DNA of 37,694 nt from Candidatus Poribacteria bacterium (GTDB lineage: Bacteria; Poribacteria; WGA-4E; WGA-3G), in the NCBI GenBank assembly GCA_022827225.1, contig JAJDTJ010000022.1, forward strand, positions 1 through 37,694. Direction: 5' to 3'. Below, piece after piece: positions 7,859-16,258 of this stretch. The notes below the pieces were generated by a model that saw nothing but the letters and a program-made list of their open reading frames with translations, did not search any database and was not told the DNA's origin. Both the position numbers and the translations under genes were made by a program. How positions within the stretch are numbered: position 1 is the stretch's first letter; every line of letters starts with the position of its first letter.

Positions 7859-7961
7859 AAATGTGTCGCGTCTATCCGTTAGAAATGGGATTCAGAGATT
7901 AGCGGCAGACGTGGGTATCTGTTGCGATTCAACGGGTGCGAACCTATAGGATATTTGGTTT

Positions 7962-9047
7962 ATGGCAACGATTTTTTATAGCCTTTCCGGCGAGGGACGT
8001 GGACACGCAACACGGGTTCGCGCTGTCGTTGAGGAACTACGGAAACGGCATCGTGTTGTGATCTACGCACCCGGACACGCTTATGAACTGTTATTGCCGG
8101 TTTATGAAGGGACAGACGTAGATATCCGACATATACCAGGACTCGTGTTCCACTACAAAGAGTGTCCCTCAACAGGTAGACGGCAGCTGGATCCGTTTAA
8201 AACAGGGATAGAAGGTTTAAACTACATCGCGGGCTACGCCGAACTTTCACGACGGATACAAAACGACATCGAAGCCGAAACACCGGACTTGGTTATCACC
8301 GATTTTGAACCTGCGTTGCCGAGAGTTGCCCGGCAGATCGGTATCCCGTTCATCAGCCTCGATCATCAACACTTTCTGCTCGTCTCAGACTTACGTAAAC
8401 TGCCTGCTGATTTGCAACGGCACGCCTTCTTTATGGCACAAGTTGTACGCGGTTATTATCGTGGACAGGTACAGACCGTCGTTTCGTCGTTTTACTTTCC
8501 GCCGCTGAAACCGAACATGCAGGATGTCTCGCAAATCGGTGTCCTGCTGCGCGATGAGATCCTCCGAGCGACTCCCGAACACGGTGAACACATCGTTGTC
8601 TATTTGAGACGTTTCGGGTCCCCGGAGGTTTTTCGAGCCCTTGAAGCCTGTGGCTGTGAGGTGCGTATCTACGGACTCGGGGCGCAACCCCCGACCGGAC
8701 AGCTGAAATTTTGCGAGATTGACATGCACAGGTTCGTTGAAGATTTAGCAACCAGCCGCGCCTTGATTAGCACCGCCGGCAACCAACTCATCGGAGAGGC
8801 ACTTTACCTTGAGAAACCGGTACTCGCAATGCCGGAATACTGCAACCACGAACAGCGGATCAACGGGCATTTCCTTCAAGACTCTGGCGCAGGAATGACT
8901 GTCGGTATGGAACAGATGCAACCGCTATATACTCGCTACTTTATGGAACATTGTGAAGAGTTTCGATCACGCATCGACCGCAAAAATATTCACGGGAATA
9001 CCACCGCTTTAAATATTATCAACCGATATTTGCCAGGGACTACTTAG
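7962..9047 (+). CDS. GT-B glycosyltransferase, MJ1255/VC2487-like
   Basis: The 361-residue protein has a GT-B fold signature: N-terminal GEGRGHATR (10-18) after the first beta strand, and the acceptor/donor-cleft loop TAGNQLIGEAL from about residue 270, as in MurG/GT28-related enzymes. It matches the MJ1255/VC2487 family of putative glycosyltransferases of unknown substrate. It has no transmembrane segment. AGGATAT precedes the ATG. The next gene starts 15 bases after its stop, so the radical SAM protein is probably co-transcribed. Donor and acceptor cannot be read from the sequence. Confidence 0.8.
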   Translation: MATIFYSLSGEGRGHATRVRAVVEELRKRHRVVIYAPGHAYELLLPVYEGTDVDIRHIPGLVFHYKECPSTGRRQLDPFKTGIEGLNYIAGYAELSRRIQNDIEAETPDLVITDFEPALPRVARQIGIPFISLDHQHFLLVSDLRKLPADLQRHAFFMAQVVRGYYRGQVQTVVSSFYFPPLKPNMQDVSQIGVLLRDEILRATPEHGEHIVVYLRRFGSPEVFRALEACGCEVRIYGLGAQPPTGQLKFCEIDMHRFVEDLATSRALISTAGNQLIGEALYLEKPVLAMPEYCNHEQRINGHFLQDSGAGMTVGMEQMQPLYTRYFMEHCEEFRSRIDRKNIHGNTTALNIINRYLPGTT

Positions 9048-9062
9048 AAGGAACCTATACTT

Positions 9063-10142
9063 ATGCGTCGTGTGTTATCATTTTTGCCAGCACTCTGGCG
9101 GACACACCGCCGTCAAACGACACAACCCCGATTTTTGACATACACCGTGACCTTTTCGTGCAACGCACGTTGCATCATGTGCGACTCTTGGCGCAAACCT
9201 TCACCCAACGATCTAAGCCTCCAAGAAATCGAAAACATATTCGATCAACTCCCGCAGATGGACGCGGTGCGATTGACAGGCGGTGAACCCTTTGTACGGC
9301 GTGATATGCTTGAAATCGCACATCTCACACAAGAAAAACTGCGTCCACTGATACTCCATGTCACCACCAATGGATTTCTAACCGATCGGATCGTCAAATT
9401 TTGCGAGGAACGGAAACAGGACGTGCCTTTGCGTATGCTCATTTCAGTGGACGGAATGAAAGACAAGCACAACGCCGTCCGCGGGCACGATAAGGCTTGG
9501 GATTTCATCGTCAAAACCCTTGAGACGCTTGCACCACGCCAGAAAGAATTGCGGATGAGCCTCGCCGTGAATCAGACGATCGTTGATGCAGAGGGTGTTG
9601 AACACTATAAACGTCTACGCGATTTCCTAAAACCGTTGGGGATTCGCAATAACGTCGTCATGGCGTATGATGCCAGTGCAACCTATGATGTAAAAGATGA
9701 AGTGGAGGTCGCACCCACCGAGATCGGGGAGTTCGCAACGTTTGGTGAATTCACACAAGAACACCTGAAAGAACTCTTTGATGAAATCGAAAAGGATTTA
9801 CCGACGTATCGGTTCTTAGACAGGATTGCGAAGAAGTACTACCTCCTCGGTATCCGAAATCGGTTGCTCGGCGATGTCGGTGCACCGAACCCGAAGTGCG
9901 TCGCCCTGAACTCACATCTCCGTATTTTCCCTGACGGACGTGTGCCGACCTGTCAATTCAATACGACGAGTGTCGGAAATCTTCGCGATCAGAAATTTGA
10001 AGAGCTCTGGGCAAACGCTAATATTGAAAAACAACGCGATTGGGTCTATAAATGTCCTGGGTGTTGGGCGGAATGTGAAGTATTGCCGAGTGCAATTTAC
10101 ACGGCGGATTTGTTAAAACAGACGCTGTTACCTATTAAATAG
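9063..10142 (+). CDS. Radical SAM protein with SPASM-like C-terminal cysteines
   Basis: This 359-residue protein has the radical SAM cluster motif CNARCIMC (Cys33, Cys37, Cys40) and GGEP at 73-76. A C-terminal cysteine set (Cys279, Cys297, Cys331, Cys334, Cys338) includes CPGCWAEC, typical of SPASM/twitch domains that bind auxiliary Fe-S clusters. Such proteins include peptide-maturation enzymes and other modifiers. It follows the glycosyltransferase by 15 bases with AGAAGGAA as ribosome-binding site. No small precursor peptide gene was found on either side, so a role in sugar- or lipid-linked modification is as likely as peptide modification. Confidence 0.85.
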   Translation: MRRVLSFLPALWRTHRRQTTQPRFLTYTVTFSCNARCIMCDSWRKPSPNDLSLQEIENIFDQLPQMDAVRLTGGEPFVRRDMLEIAHLTQEKLRPLILHVTTNGFLTDRIVKFCEERKQDVPLRMLISVDGMKDKHNAVRGHDKAWDFIVKTLETLAPRQKELRMSLAVNQTIVDAEGVEHYKRLRDFLKPLGIRNNVVMAYDASATYDVKDEVEVAPTEIGEFATFGEFTQEHLKELFDEIEKDLPTYRFLDRIAKKYYLLGIRNRLLGDVGAPNPKCVALNSHLRIFPDGRVPTCQFNTTSVGNLRDQKFEELWANANIEKQRDWVYKCPGCWAECEVLPSAIYTADLLKQTLLPIK

Positions 10143-10183
10143 GTATACGGACTGCCGCCTATAAACAGATATAGACACTTTTT

Positions 10184-11020
10184 CTAGTGTCCGAGTCTAC
10201 GCTTTATTGTTCGGAAATCGGATGTGTCACGCCGAAGTCCTGATTTCGGAGGCAAGTTCTTGATATGAGACCGGACGTTTGTGATCCGTTCGTTATGCAC
10301 CGGATGGGTAGAGATCAATTTCTCTAAGGTAGAGGGTTCTCTTTTCTGTAAGTTCTGTAAGGTTTTAAAGAAATCGGTGGCACCTTCTGGCGAGATACCG
10401 GCATCGTAGATATTCTGCACACCATAGAAATCCGACTCCCGCTCGTTATCGCGACTGTACCGAAAGAGCAGCCCCGCTGCGAGGATTTCCGCAATTAATT
10501 TTTCTGCCTCGCTGGACTCCTCATCTAAAATTATCCGTTTTATGATCTCAATTCCGTAAACTTTCGTGAGCCGCTTCATGGAGTGCCGACCGACAATATG
10601 CCCAATTTCGTGTCCCAACACGAACGCTAATTCCGATTCCGTTTTTGCCATTCGGATGAGATCAAGGTGGATATATATAAACCCACCCGGCACTGCATAG
10701 GCGTTGACCCCTTTCTTATCAACGACTTTGAACGTGTAGCGGATATTGCTCCGTTTGCTATGGGGCACAAGCGACTGCCCAAGCGCGTTGATATAGTTTA
10801 CTACAACCGGATCCGTGTAAAGTTTCACCTTTTTCTCATGTTCTGCGACGTAGGCTTTACCGAATTGAAGTTCCTCAGCATCTGTGAAGATGTTGATGTC
10901 GCTTAACGCCTTGACGAGTGGCGTGCTGCACCCGGTATGGAAAGTTAGCATTAGCGCAAGTACGACTGCAGCGATACACGGTGATGTCAATTTTGAGGAC
11001 CGGTTGTAAATGAGTTTCAT
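10184..11020 (-). CDS. M48-family zinc metalloprotease lipoprotein
   Basis: The 278-residue protein has a lipoprotein-type signal ending HTGC (Cys31, with an unusual -3 residue). The catalytic HEIGH is at 137-141, followed by the NERESD segment that supplies the third zinc ligand. This is the arrangement of periplasmic M48 peptidases such as the BepA/LoiP group, which handle outer-membrane protein quality control. The ATG at 11020 lies four bases after the stop of the preceding PhyH gene, so it is probably expressed as the last gene of the PhyH cluster, although no clear ribosome-binding site is seen. BepA-like TPRs are absent, which makes it closer to LoiP/YcaL in size. Confidence 0.85.
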   Translation of the reverse strand: MKLIYNRSSKLTSPCIAAVVLALMLTFHTGCSTPLVKALSDINIFTDAEELQFGKAYVAEHEKKVKLYTDPVVVNYINALGQSLVPHSKRSNIRYTFKVVDKKGVNAYAVPGGFIYIHLDLIRMAKTESELAFVLGHEIGHIVGRHSMKRLTKVYGIEIIKRIILDEESSEAEKLIAEILAAGLLFRYSRDNERESDFYGVQNIYDAGISPEGATDFFKTLQNLQKREPSTLEKLISTHPVHNERITNVRSHIKNLPPKSGLRRDTSDFRTIKRRLGH

Positions 11021-11024
11021 ATTT

Positions 11025-11876
11025 TTAATCGGATTCTGGGATCGGTAAAACGTCGCGATAGACCGGTTCCATCTTTTCGGAGTATGTATCTCCACGAACC
11101 CACATCACGGGACGAATATTTTTTCTATTAGGTATACGTTCAGCCTTCGCGCTGATATAATGTGCAACATTACACCGCCGAAAGCGACCACTGTGGTTAT
11201 CCGTGCTTTTATGGAGGAGTTGGTTGTTGAACCAAACGACGGCTCCAGGGGGTACTTCAACGGCGACCCCATCTTCGTCTTTGGCACCGCGCGCTATCTT
11301 AAACTCGGCTTGTTGGGAGCCTTCAAGGTCTTCATGGTCAAGAACACCGTATTTGTGACTACCCGGAATAACGTATAGACAACCGTTCTCTTTGTCAGCG
11401 GCATCAATAGCCGTCCACGTGCCGACAGTCATTTCGGTTTTGTACTGATGGTTGAAATACCATTTGTCCTGATGCCACGGGAACCCTAAACCAATCCGCG
11501 GTGATTTCCAGATATACAGATTGTTGAGCCCCAGGACGTTTGGACCGAGGAGGTCAACGATCGGATCCGTTAGGCGCGCATCACGGACACGAGCAAGGAA
11601 TTCTGGGATGTAACAACTCACATGATGGATTTTGTGCATCGCATGGATACCCGACGCTTCAACTTTTCCATCTTTCACCAATGCGTTTTGATTGATATTC
11701 GTTTTCGGGAACAGTCGTTTTCCTACGGCAATATCGTCAGCGATGTGTCGTAAGTTGTCGTTTTCTGCTTCCGTAAAAACGTCGTAACGGACAAAATACC
11801 CGTTTTCCGCCCACGATGATAATTCTTCAGGTGTTATCGCAAATTTCCGTTCTGATTGTGCTGTATGTCTGTCCAT
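11025..11876 (-). CDS. PhyH-family Fe(II)/2OG dioxygenase, tandem copy 1
   Basis: The 283-residue phytanoyl-CoA dioxygenase-like protein has His135-x-Asp137 in FPWHQDKWY, the distal His in LLHKSTDNHS and the 2-oxoglutarate-binding RFRR segment. The start at 11876 is fixed by AGGAGG four bases upstream and by overlap with the previous stop (TAATG); an in-frame extension to 11960 lies inside the neighbour and lacks a signal. It is the most divergent near the N-terminus of the four copies. The substrate is unknown; family members hydroxylate small carboxylates, CoA esters or natural products. Confidence 0.9.
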   Translation of the reverse strand: MDRHTAQSERKFAITPEELSSWAENGYFVRYDVFTEAENDNLRHIADDIAVGKRLFPKTNINQNALVKDGKVEASGIHAMHKIHHVSCYIPEFLARVRDARLTDPIVDLLGPNVLGLNNLYIWKSPRIGLGFPWHQDKWYFNHQYKTEMTVGTWTAIDAADKENGCLYVIPGSHKYGVLDHEDLEGSQQAEFKIARGAKDEDGVAVEVPPGAVVWFNNQLLHKSTDNHSGRFRRCNVAHYISAKAERIPNRKNIRPVMWVRGDTYSEKMEPVYRDVLPIPESD

Positions 11877-12739
11877 TAATCCTCCTGTTCTTTTGGAATC
11901 GGCAAAGCGTCTCGATAGACCGGTTCCATCTTTTCGGAGTATGTATCCCCTCGAACCCACATCACCGGTTTAATATGATTTATGTTCTTATACGGTAGAC
12001 GTTCTGAGTCCGCACTGATATAATGAGCAACACTACACCTACGAAAACGGACACTGTGGTTATCCGTACTTTTATGGAGGAGTCGGTTATCAAAAAAAAT
12101 TACGCTTCCGGGTGGCACTTCAACAGCGATACCGTCTTCGTCCTTAGCACCGCGCGCGCTCTTAAACTCGTTCTGTTGTGAACCTTCAAGCTCCTCGTGC
12201 TCAAGAACCCCATCCTTGTGGCTACCCGGGATAACATATAGACACCCATTATCTACATCTGATGCATCAATGGCACTCCACGTGCCGACGGTCTTATCCG
12301 TCTTATACTGTCTGTTAAAATACCATCTATCTTGATGCCACGGGAACCCGAGACCGATCTGTGGCGGTTTCCAGATATACAGATTGTTAAGACCGAGGAT
12401 ATTTGGACCAATTAAGTCAACAACCGGATCGGTGAGACGCGGATCACGTGTCCGTTCAAGGAACTCAGGGGAATAATTATTTATATGGTGAATACAGTGC
12501 ATCGCGTGGGTACCCGATGCTTCAGTTTTTCCATCTCTGACTAACGCATTTTGGTGGATATTTTTCGCACGGAAGGGTCGTTTTCCAGTGGCGATGTCAT
12601 CTGCGATTTGCGCCAAAAAGTCGTTCTCGTCTTTCGTGAAAACGTCGTAACGGATAAAGTAGCCGTTCACTTCCCAAGATATCCGTTCTTCTGCGGTCAG
12701 TCTAAATTTCCGTTCTTCGGGAGTTGTGTTTGTGTCCAT
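11876..12739 (-). CDS. PhyH-family Fe(II)/2OG dioxygenase, tandem copy 2
   Basis: The 287-residue paralogue has the same register of catalytic residues: His135 and Asp137 in FPWHQDRWY, the distal His in LLHKSTDNHS, and RFRR. AGGAG lies about ten bases before the ATG, and the gene starts 9 bases after the stop of copy 3, while its own stop shares a base with the start of copy 1. This tight packing indicates one polycistronic message. All active-site residues are kept, so it is not a decaying duplicate. Confidence 0.9.
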   Translation of the reverse strand: MDTNTTPEERKFRLTAEERISWEVNGYFIRYDVFTKDENDFLAQIADDIATGKRPFRAKNIHQNALVRDGKTEASGTHAMHCIHHINNYSPEFLERTRDPRLTDPVVDLIGPNILGLNNLYIWKPPQIGLGFPWHQDRWYFNRQYKTDKTVGTWSAIDASDVDNGCLYVIPGSHKDGVLEHEELEGSQQNEFKSARGAKDEDGIAVEVPPGSVIFFDNRLLHKSTDNHSVRFRRCSVAHYISADSERLPYKNINHIKPVMWVRGDTYSEKMEPVYRDALPIPKEQED

Positions 12740-12748
12740 TAATGACTC

Positions 12749-13600
12749 CTATTCTAAAATGGGTATAATATCCCATTGAACTTCATCTCCCATACCGGGG
12801 TAAGTTTCACCCCGAATCCACATCGGAGGGCGTTTTTTATTTATAGCCTCAGGGCGTGTCCATTCTCCTTTCGCATTCATATAATGTGCGATGTTTGCGC
12901 GCCTGAAACGTTCGCTGTGGTTATCCGTGCTTTTATGGAGGACTTGGCTATTGAACCAGATGACCGCACCAGCAGGGACTTCTACCGCAACGCCATCTTC
13001 ATCGCGAGCCCCTTCTGCCTGTTTAAACTCCCCTTGTTGTGAGCCTTCAAGTTCCTTATGTTCACGCACGCCATGCTTATGGCTGCCAGGAATAACATGT
13101 AGACACCCGTTTCCTTCATCTGCTGCATCAATAGCCGTCCACGTCGCGACGGTTGTTCCAGTTTTATACTGATGGTTAAAATACCATTTATCTTGATGCC
13201 ACGGGAACCCGAGACCGATCTTTGGCGGTTTCCAAATATAGAGGTTGTTGAGACCGAGGAGGTCTGGACCAAGGATGTCAACAGCGGGGTCGGTGAGACG
13301 CGGATCACGCGTGCGTTCAAGAAACTCAGGACAATTACAACTCACATATTGGATATTGTGCATTGCGTAGACACCTTGCGCTTCGACTTTACCGTCTCTG
13401 ACTAAAGCGTTTTCAAAGATATGATAGTCTGGGAACGGGCGTTTTCCATCAACAATGTCATCTGCGATTTGCGCCAAGATATCGTTTTCTTCTTTTGTGA
13501 AAACGTCGTAACGGACAAAGTACCCGTTCTCCTCCCAAGAGTCACGTTCCTCAGGTGTCAGTCTAAATTTCCGTTCTTCGGATGTTGTCTTTGTGTTCAC
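12749..13600 (-). CDS. PhyH-family Fe(II)/2OG dioxygenase, tandem copy 3 (GTG start)
   Basis: This is a 283-residue paralogue with His135/Asp137, distal His222 and an RFRR segment. The start is GTG at 13600, preceded by AGGAGCATAC, exactly the leader used by copy 4, so coding region and ribosome-binding site were duplicated together. The C-terminal 35 residues, with MWIRGETYPG, differ from copies 1, 2 and 4. A 194-base gap separates it from copy 4 and contains a small GAGCG-type inverted repeat, so it may have its own promoter, which was not recognised. Confidence 0.9.
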   Translation of the reverse strand: MNTKTTSEERKFRLTPEERDSWEENGYFVRYDVFTKEENDILAQIADDIVDGKRPFPDYHIFENALVRDGKVEAQGVYAMHNIQYVSCNCPEFLERTRDPRLTDPAVDILGPDLLGLNNLYIWKPPKIGLGFPWHQDKWYFNHQYKTGTTVATWTAIDAADEGNGCLHVIPGSHKHGVREHKELEGSQQGEFKQAEGARDEDGVAVEVPAGAVIWFNSQVLHKSTDNHSERFRRANIAHYMNAKGEWTRPEAINKKRPPMWIRGETYPGMGDEVQWDIIPILE

Positions 13601-13694
13601 GTATGCTCCTGTTAATCAATTCTATACGGTACGATTCAGTCATTAACCTTGTTTGATTCTACTGCTGTGTCACGCCAAAGTTGATAGGTACAAA

Positions 13695-13720
13695 GGTCGC
13701 GAGCGCAGCTCGCTCCTACC
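13695..13720. repeat. Short GAGCG inverted repeat (REP-like)
   Basis: GCGAGC (13699-13704), loop GCA and GCTCGC (13708-13713) form a perfect six-pair stem within GGTCGCGAGC...CGCTCCTACC. The same outer arms occur at 15501-15543 around a longer insert. Two copies in intergenic positions suggest a dispersed genomic repeat. Confidence 0.55.
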
Positions 13721-13794
13721 GAAGAGACGTGTGTACCTTGAAATCGGTATGTAAAATAAATATTTTGTACCCATCATTTCAAAGATGACAAGCA

Positions 13795-14646
13795 CTACTC
13801 GGATTCTGTAACGGGTAAAGGGTCATGGTAGACCCCTTCAGACAGCGTTTCGTGTATTTTACCGCGAACCCACATAAGCGGACGCATATAATTCTTATGT
13901 GGAACCCGTTCTGCCTTCGCGCTGATATAATGCGCGATGTTACTGCGACGAAAGCCTTCAGTGTTATTATCCGTACTCTTATGGAGGATTCGGTTGTCGA
14001 AGAAGATGACACTTCCGGGTGGGATTTCAACAGCGACGCCATCTTCGTCCTTAGCACCGACTGCTTGTTTAAACTCCTGTTGTTGTGAACCTTCAAGCTC
14101 AATATGCTCAAGAATACCAGTTTTATGGCTACCTGGGATAACATATAGACACCCATTCTCTACAGTTGCGGGATCAATAGCCGTCCACGTGCCGACGGTC
14201 GTTTCGGTTATAAACTGAGGACGCGTATACCATCTATCTTGGTGCCACGGAAAACCGAGACCGATCTTTGGCGGTTTCCAGATATAGAGGCTATTGAGAC
14301 CGAGGATATCAGGACCGAGGATGTCAACAACAGGGTCGGTAAGACGCGGATCACGCGTGCGTTCGAGGAACTCAGCAGAATAAAGATTCATCTGGTGGAT
14401 GCTGTGCATCGCATGGATACCCGACGCTTCAACTTTTCCGTCTCTCACCAACGCGTTTTGGAAGATACGATGGTCCGGGAAGGGTATTTTTCCGAGCGCA
14501 ATGGCATCAGCAACTTGCGTTAAAAGGGCGTTCTCTGCTTCGGTAAAAACGCCGTAACGAACGAAGTATCCGTTTTTGTCCCAAGAAGATCGCTCTTCGG
14601 GTGTCAGTCTAAATTTCCGTTCCTCGGATGTCGTCTTTGTCTCCAC
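13795..14646 (-). CDS. PhyH-family Fe(II)/2OG dioxygenase, tandem copy 4 (GTG start)
   Basis: This is the first PhyH gene of the cluster in transcription order: 283 residues, His135/Asp137 in FPWHQDRWY, distal His222 in ILHKSTDN, then FRR. The stretch after the distal His reads NNTEGFRR where the other copies read NHS-x-RFRR, so the substrate-side loop differs. The start is GTG at 14646 with AGGAGCATAC upstream; longer frames run through a hairpin and the DUF1326 gene end. It follows the DUF1326 gene by 61 bases. Confidence 0.9.
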   Translation of the reverse strand: METKTTSEERKFRLTPEERSSWDKNGYFVRYGVFTEAENALLTQVADAIALGKIPFPDHRIFQNALVRDGKVEASGIHAMHSIHQMNLYSAEFLERTRDPRLTDPVVDILGPDILGLNSLYIWKPPKIGLGFPWHQDRWYTRPQFITETTVGTWTAIDPATVENGCLYVIPGSHKTGILEHIELEGSQQQEFKQAVGAKDEDGVAVEIPPGSVIFFDNRILHKSTDNNTEGFRRSNIAHYISAKAERVPHKNYMRPLMWVRGKIHETLSEGVYHDPLPVTESE

Positions 14647-14670
14647 GTATGCTCCTATTGGTGAGAGTAT

Positions 14671-14696
14671 CTGTAGCTGCCCTTGGGCAGCTACAG
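14671..14696. repeat. Perfect 12-base inverted repeat between DUF1326 gene and PhyH copy 4
   Basis: CTGTAGCTGCCC (14671-14682) and GGGCAGCTACAG (14685-14696) are exact complements around two bases. No T-run follows on the minus strand, so it is a poor intrinsic terminator. It could limit read-through, stabilise the message, or be a short dispersed repeat. Confidence 0.6.
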
Positions 14697-14707
14697 ACAT
14701 TAGCAAG

Positions 14708-15361
14708 TTACATTGAGAAGGTGCCGACAAAGACGTTGTTCGCAGTACCGCTTTGCTGCCACGTCACCGGGAGGTGACTGTCTTTATAACGATAGACTTC
14801 GGATTTGCCGACGATGGCATCCTGAATTGTTGTCAGCGGCTTGTACCAAATCTGATGCGGTTGTGTACAGTTTGCACACGGATAACGGTTGGCACAGAGT
14901 GCGAGTACCTCACCGACTGTTACATCGTATTTGGTGCCTTTTTTTGCAAACTTAATAGGCGCAGTTTGCGTTGAGACGATTTCGCCTAAAATCTCAGCCC
15001 GTTTCGTTGTGAGCAGGTCTTTAAGCGCGGCACGCTGTTCTGATGTCGTCTTTACGTCTACATACAACACACTCTTACGCGTTTCGGTATCGGTCGCCAA
15101 ATTACTTTTCGCACTGATAACAGCCACGACGGTTAACCCGTCTAATGAAACACCTTTCCAATTCCCTTGGTGGATGTTCCAGACGGTTGTCGCTTCTCTG
15201 CCGCCTTCAACGTATTCGGCACCGAAGTGGCACGCGCCGACATATACACTTGCGGATCGGGCTTCAATGTACTCGCCTTGTATAGTTTCGGTTTCGGTTG
15301 CAAAGGCGAATCCCGCTACGAGTGTCAGCACGAGTGTCGTTAAAACAAAAATACCTTTCAT
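14708..15361 (-). CDS. Secreted DUF1326 protein
   Basis: The 217-residue protein has a signal peptide (hydrophobic 5-20, FAFA cleavage) followed by a DUF1326 domain, recognised by GEYIEARSASVYVGACH and the downstream GNWKGVSLDGL. Near the C-terminal third lies a cysteine set, CANRYPCANC. DUF1326 has no agreed function. ATG 15361 is chosen over the TTG one codon upstream because AAGGAGG precedes it at good distance. A strong promoter lies at 15455-15484, making this the first gene before the four PhyH genes. Confidence 0.85.
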   Translation of the reverse strand: MKGIFVLTTLVLTLVAGFAFATETETIQGEYIEARSASVYVGACHFGAEYVEGGREATTVWNIHQGNWKGVSLDGLTVVAVISAKSNLATDTETRKSVLYVDVKTTSEQRAALKDLLTTKRAEILGEIVSTQTAPIKFAKKGTKYDVTVGEVLALCANRYPCANCTQPHQIWYKPLTTIQDAIVGKSEVYRYKDSHLPVTWQQSGTANNVFVGTFSM

Positions 15362-15454
15362 CAATCTTCCTCCTTACGCTATGCTTTTGGGTAGTGCAGT
15401 TACAAATAGATCTCGCATTACCGGTCGCGGACAGCATACTACACTGTTAATGTT

Positions 15455-15484
15455 ATTATACTGTGACTCGTGTAAAAATGTCAA
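15455..15484 (-). promoter_or_regulatory. Promoter of the DUF1326-PhyH cluster
   Basis: Minus-strand TTGACA (15479-15484), an 18-base spacer and TATAAT (15455-15460) match both consensus hexamers exactly. The start would be near 15448, leaving a leader of about 87 bases. Confidence 0.7.
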
Positions 15485-15500
15485 CTTTTTTCATACAAAA

Positions 15501-15543
15501 TCGCGAGCGATAAGAAACACCCAAGCAAAAACACTCGCTCCTA
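15501..15543. repeat. GAGCG inverted repeat, second copy with insert
   Basis: TCGCGAGCG (from 15501) and CTCGCTCCTAC (to 15543) are the arms seen at 13695-13720, here separated by about 24 bases of A-rich sequence. The repeat lies between the promoter at 15455-15484 and the end of the lipoprotein gene. Confidence 0.45.
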
Positions 15544-15561
15544 CAGATAATCCGAATTCTA

Positions 15562-16236
15562 TCACGGGACCTTATGCTGATTATCGGTAAAGTATTTAGA
15601 ACCGTCAATTTGTTGAATGCGCCATTGGCCCGATTTCTTAGTGAAGTAAAAACGTCCAAGATCAATGAAACACTTAGCGGGTAAATCAGGTGTGTAATAA
15701 AACGTGGGACCCTTGGCACTTGCTTCAGTCCAAGGGACTCTGACGTTCTCAGGACGTATATAAAAATCGATCAGTTCCCAATTCGGATCCCCCTGACAAT
15801 CATCCTCCCGTTGTGCGAATTCTTCCCATCGACCTTGAATATAAATTTTGATATCGTTCCATCCATAGACAACCCCAGTGATATAGGTTCCAAATTCGAG
15901 GCTCTGTGAGGTATCGAATGTTTCTCTGAGTGCTGTCATATCCTTTTCATCATAGGCTTTAATGAAAGCGCGATAGACCTGCTGAATCGCCTGTTTTTCG
16001 GCTTCAAAATCAATTTGTTTAACGACGACTTCATCTTCCGGTATTTTTTCTATGTAGGATTTATCAATGTAGGGTGCTGTGGGAAAAAGGACATATTCAA
16101 TAAAGCGGAGCGGTTTCTCCGTCTGTTCTTGATCGATACTAAAATCATCGACATCACCACAACTGAGAAGACCTACCGATACGGCTATCACCCATAGCGC
16201 TGTCAGCTGAATTTCAAAACTTTTTTTAGGGTGCAT
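15562..16236 (-). CDS. Lipoprotein with SnoaL/NTF2-like domain
   Basis: The 224-residue protein has a classical lipobox, GLLSC, with Cys26 as the lipidation site. Residues about 70-210 resemble an NTF2/SnoaL-like cone: an opening helix containing IQQVYRAFIKAYDEKD, then sheets ending in WRIQQIDGS. Such domains are often non-enzymatic binding modules. ATG 16236 is chosen because GGAGG lies seven bases upstream; a longer frame runs into the preceding gene. It starts 22 bases after the outer-membrane-like gene, so the two form a pair. Confidence 0.65.
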   Translation of the reverse strand: MHPKKSFEIQLTALWVIAVSVGLLSCGDVDDFSIDQEQTEKPLRFIEYVLFPTAPYIDKSYIEKIPEDEVVVKQIDFEAEKQAIQQVYRAFIKAYDEKDMTALRETFDTSQSLEFGTYITGVVYGWNDIKIYIQGRWEEFAQREDDCQGDPNWELIDFYIRPENVRVPWTEASAKGPTFYYTPDLPAKCFIDLGRFYFTKKSGQWRIQQIDGSKYFTDNQHKVP

Positions 16237-16258
16237 GATTTTACCTCCATGAAATGCG

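Noticed and set aside
14889..15590. A 233-codon plus-strand frame opposite the DUF1326 gene
   Set aside because: It is antisense to a secreted protein with a good promoter, signal peptide and known domain, and its Ser/Thr/Val-rich composition is that of a shadow.
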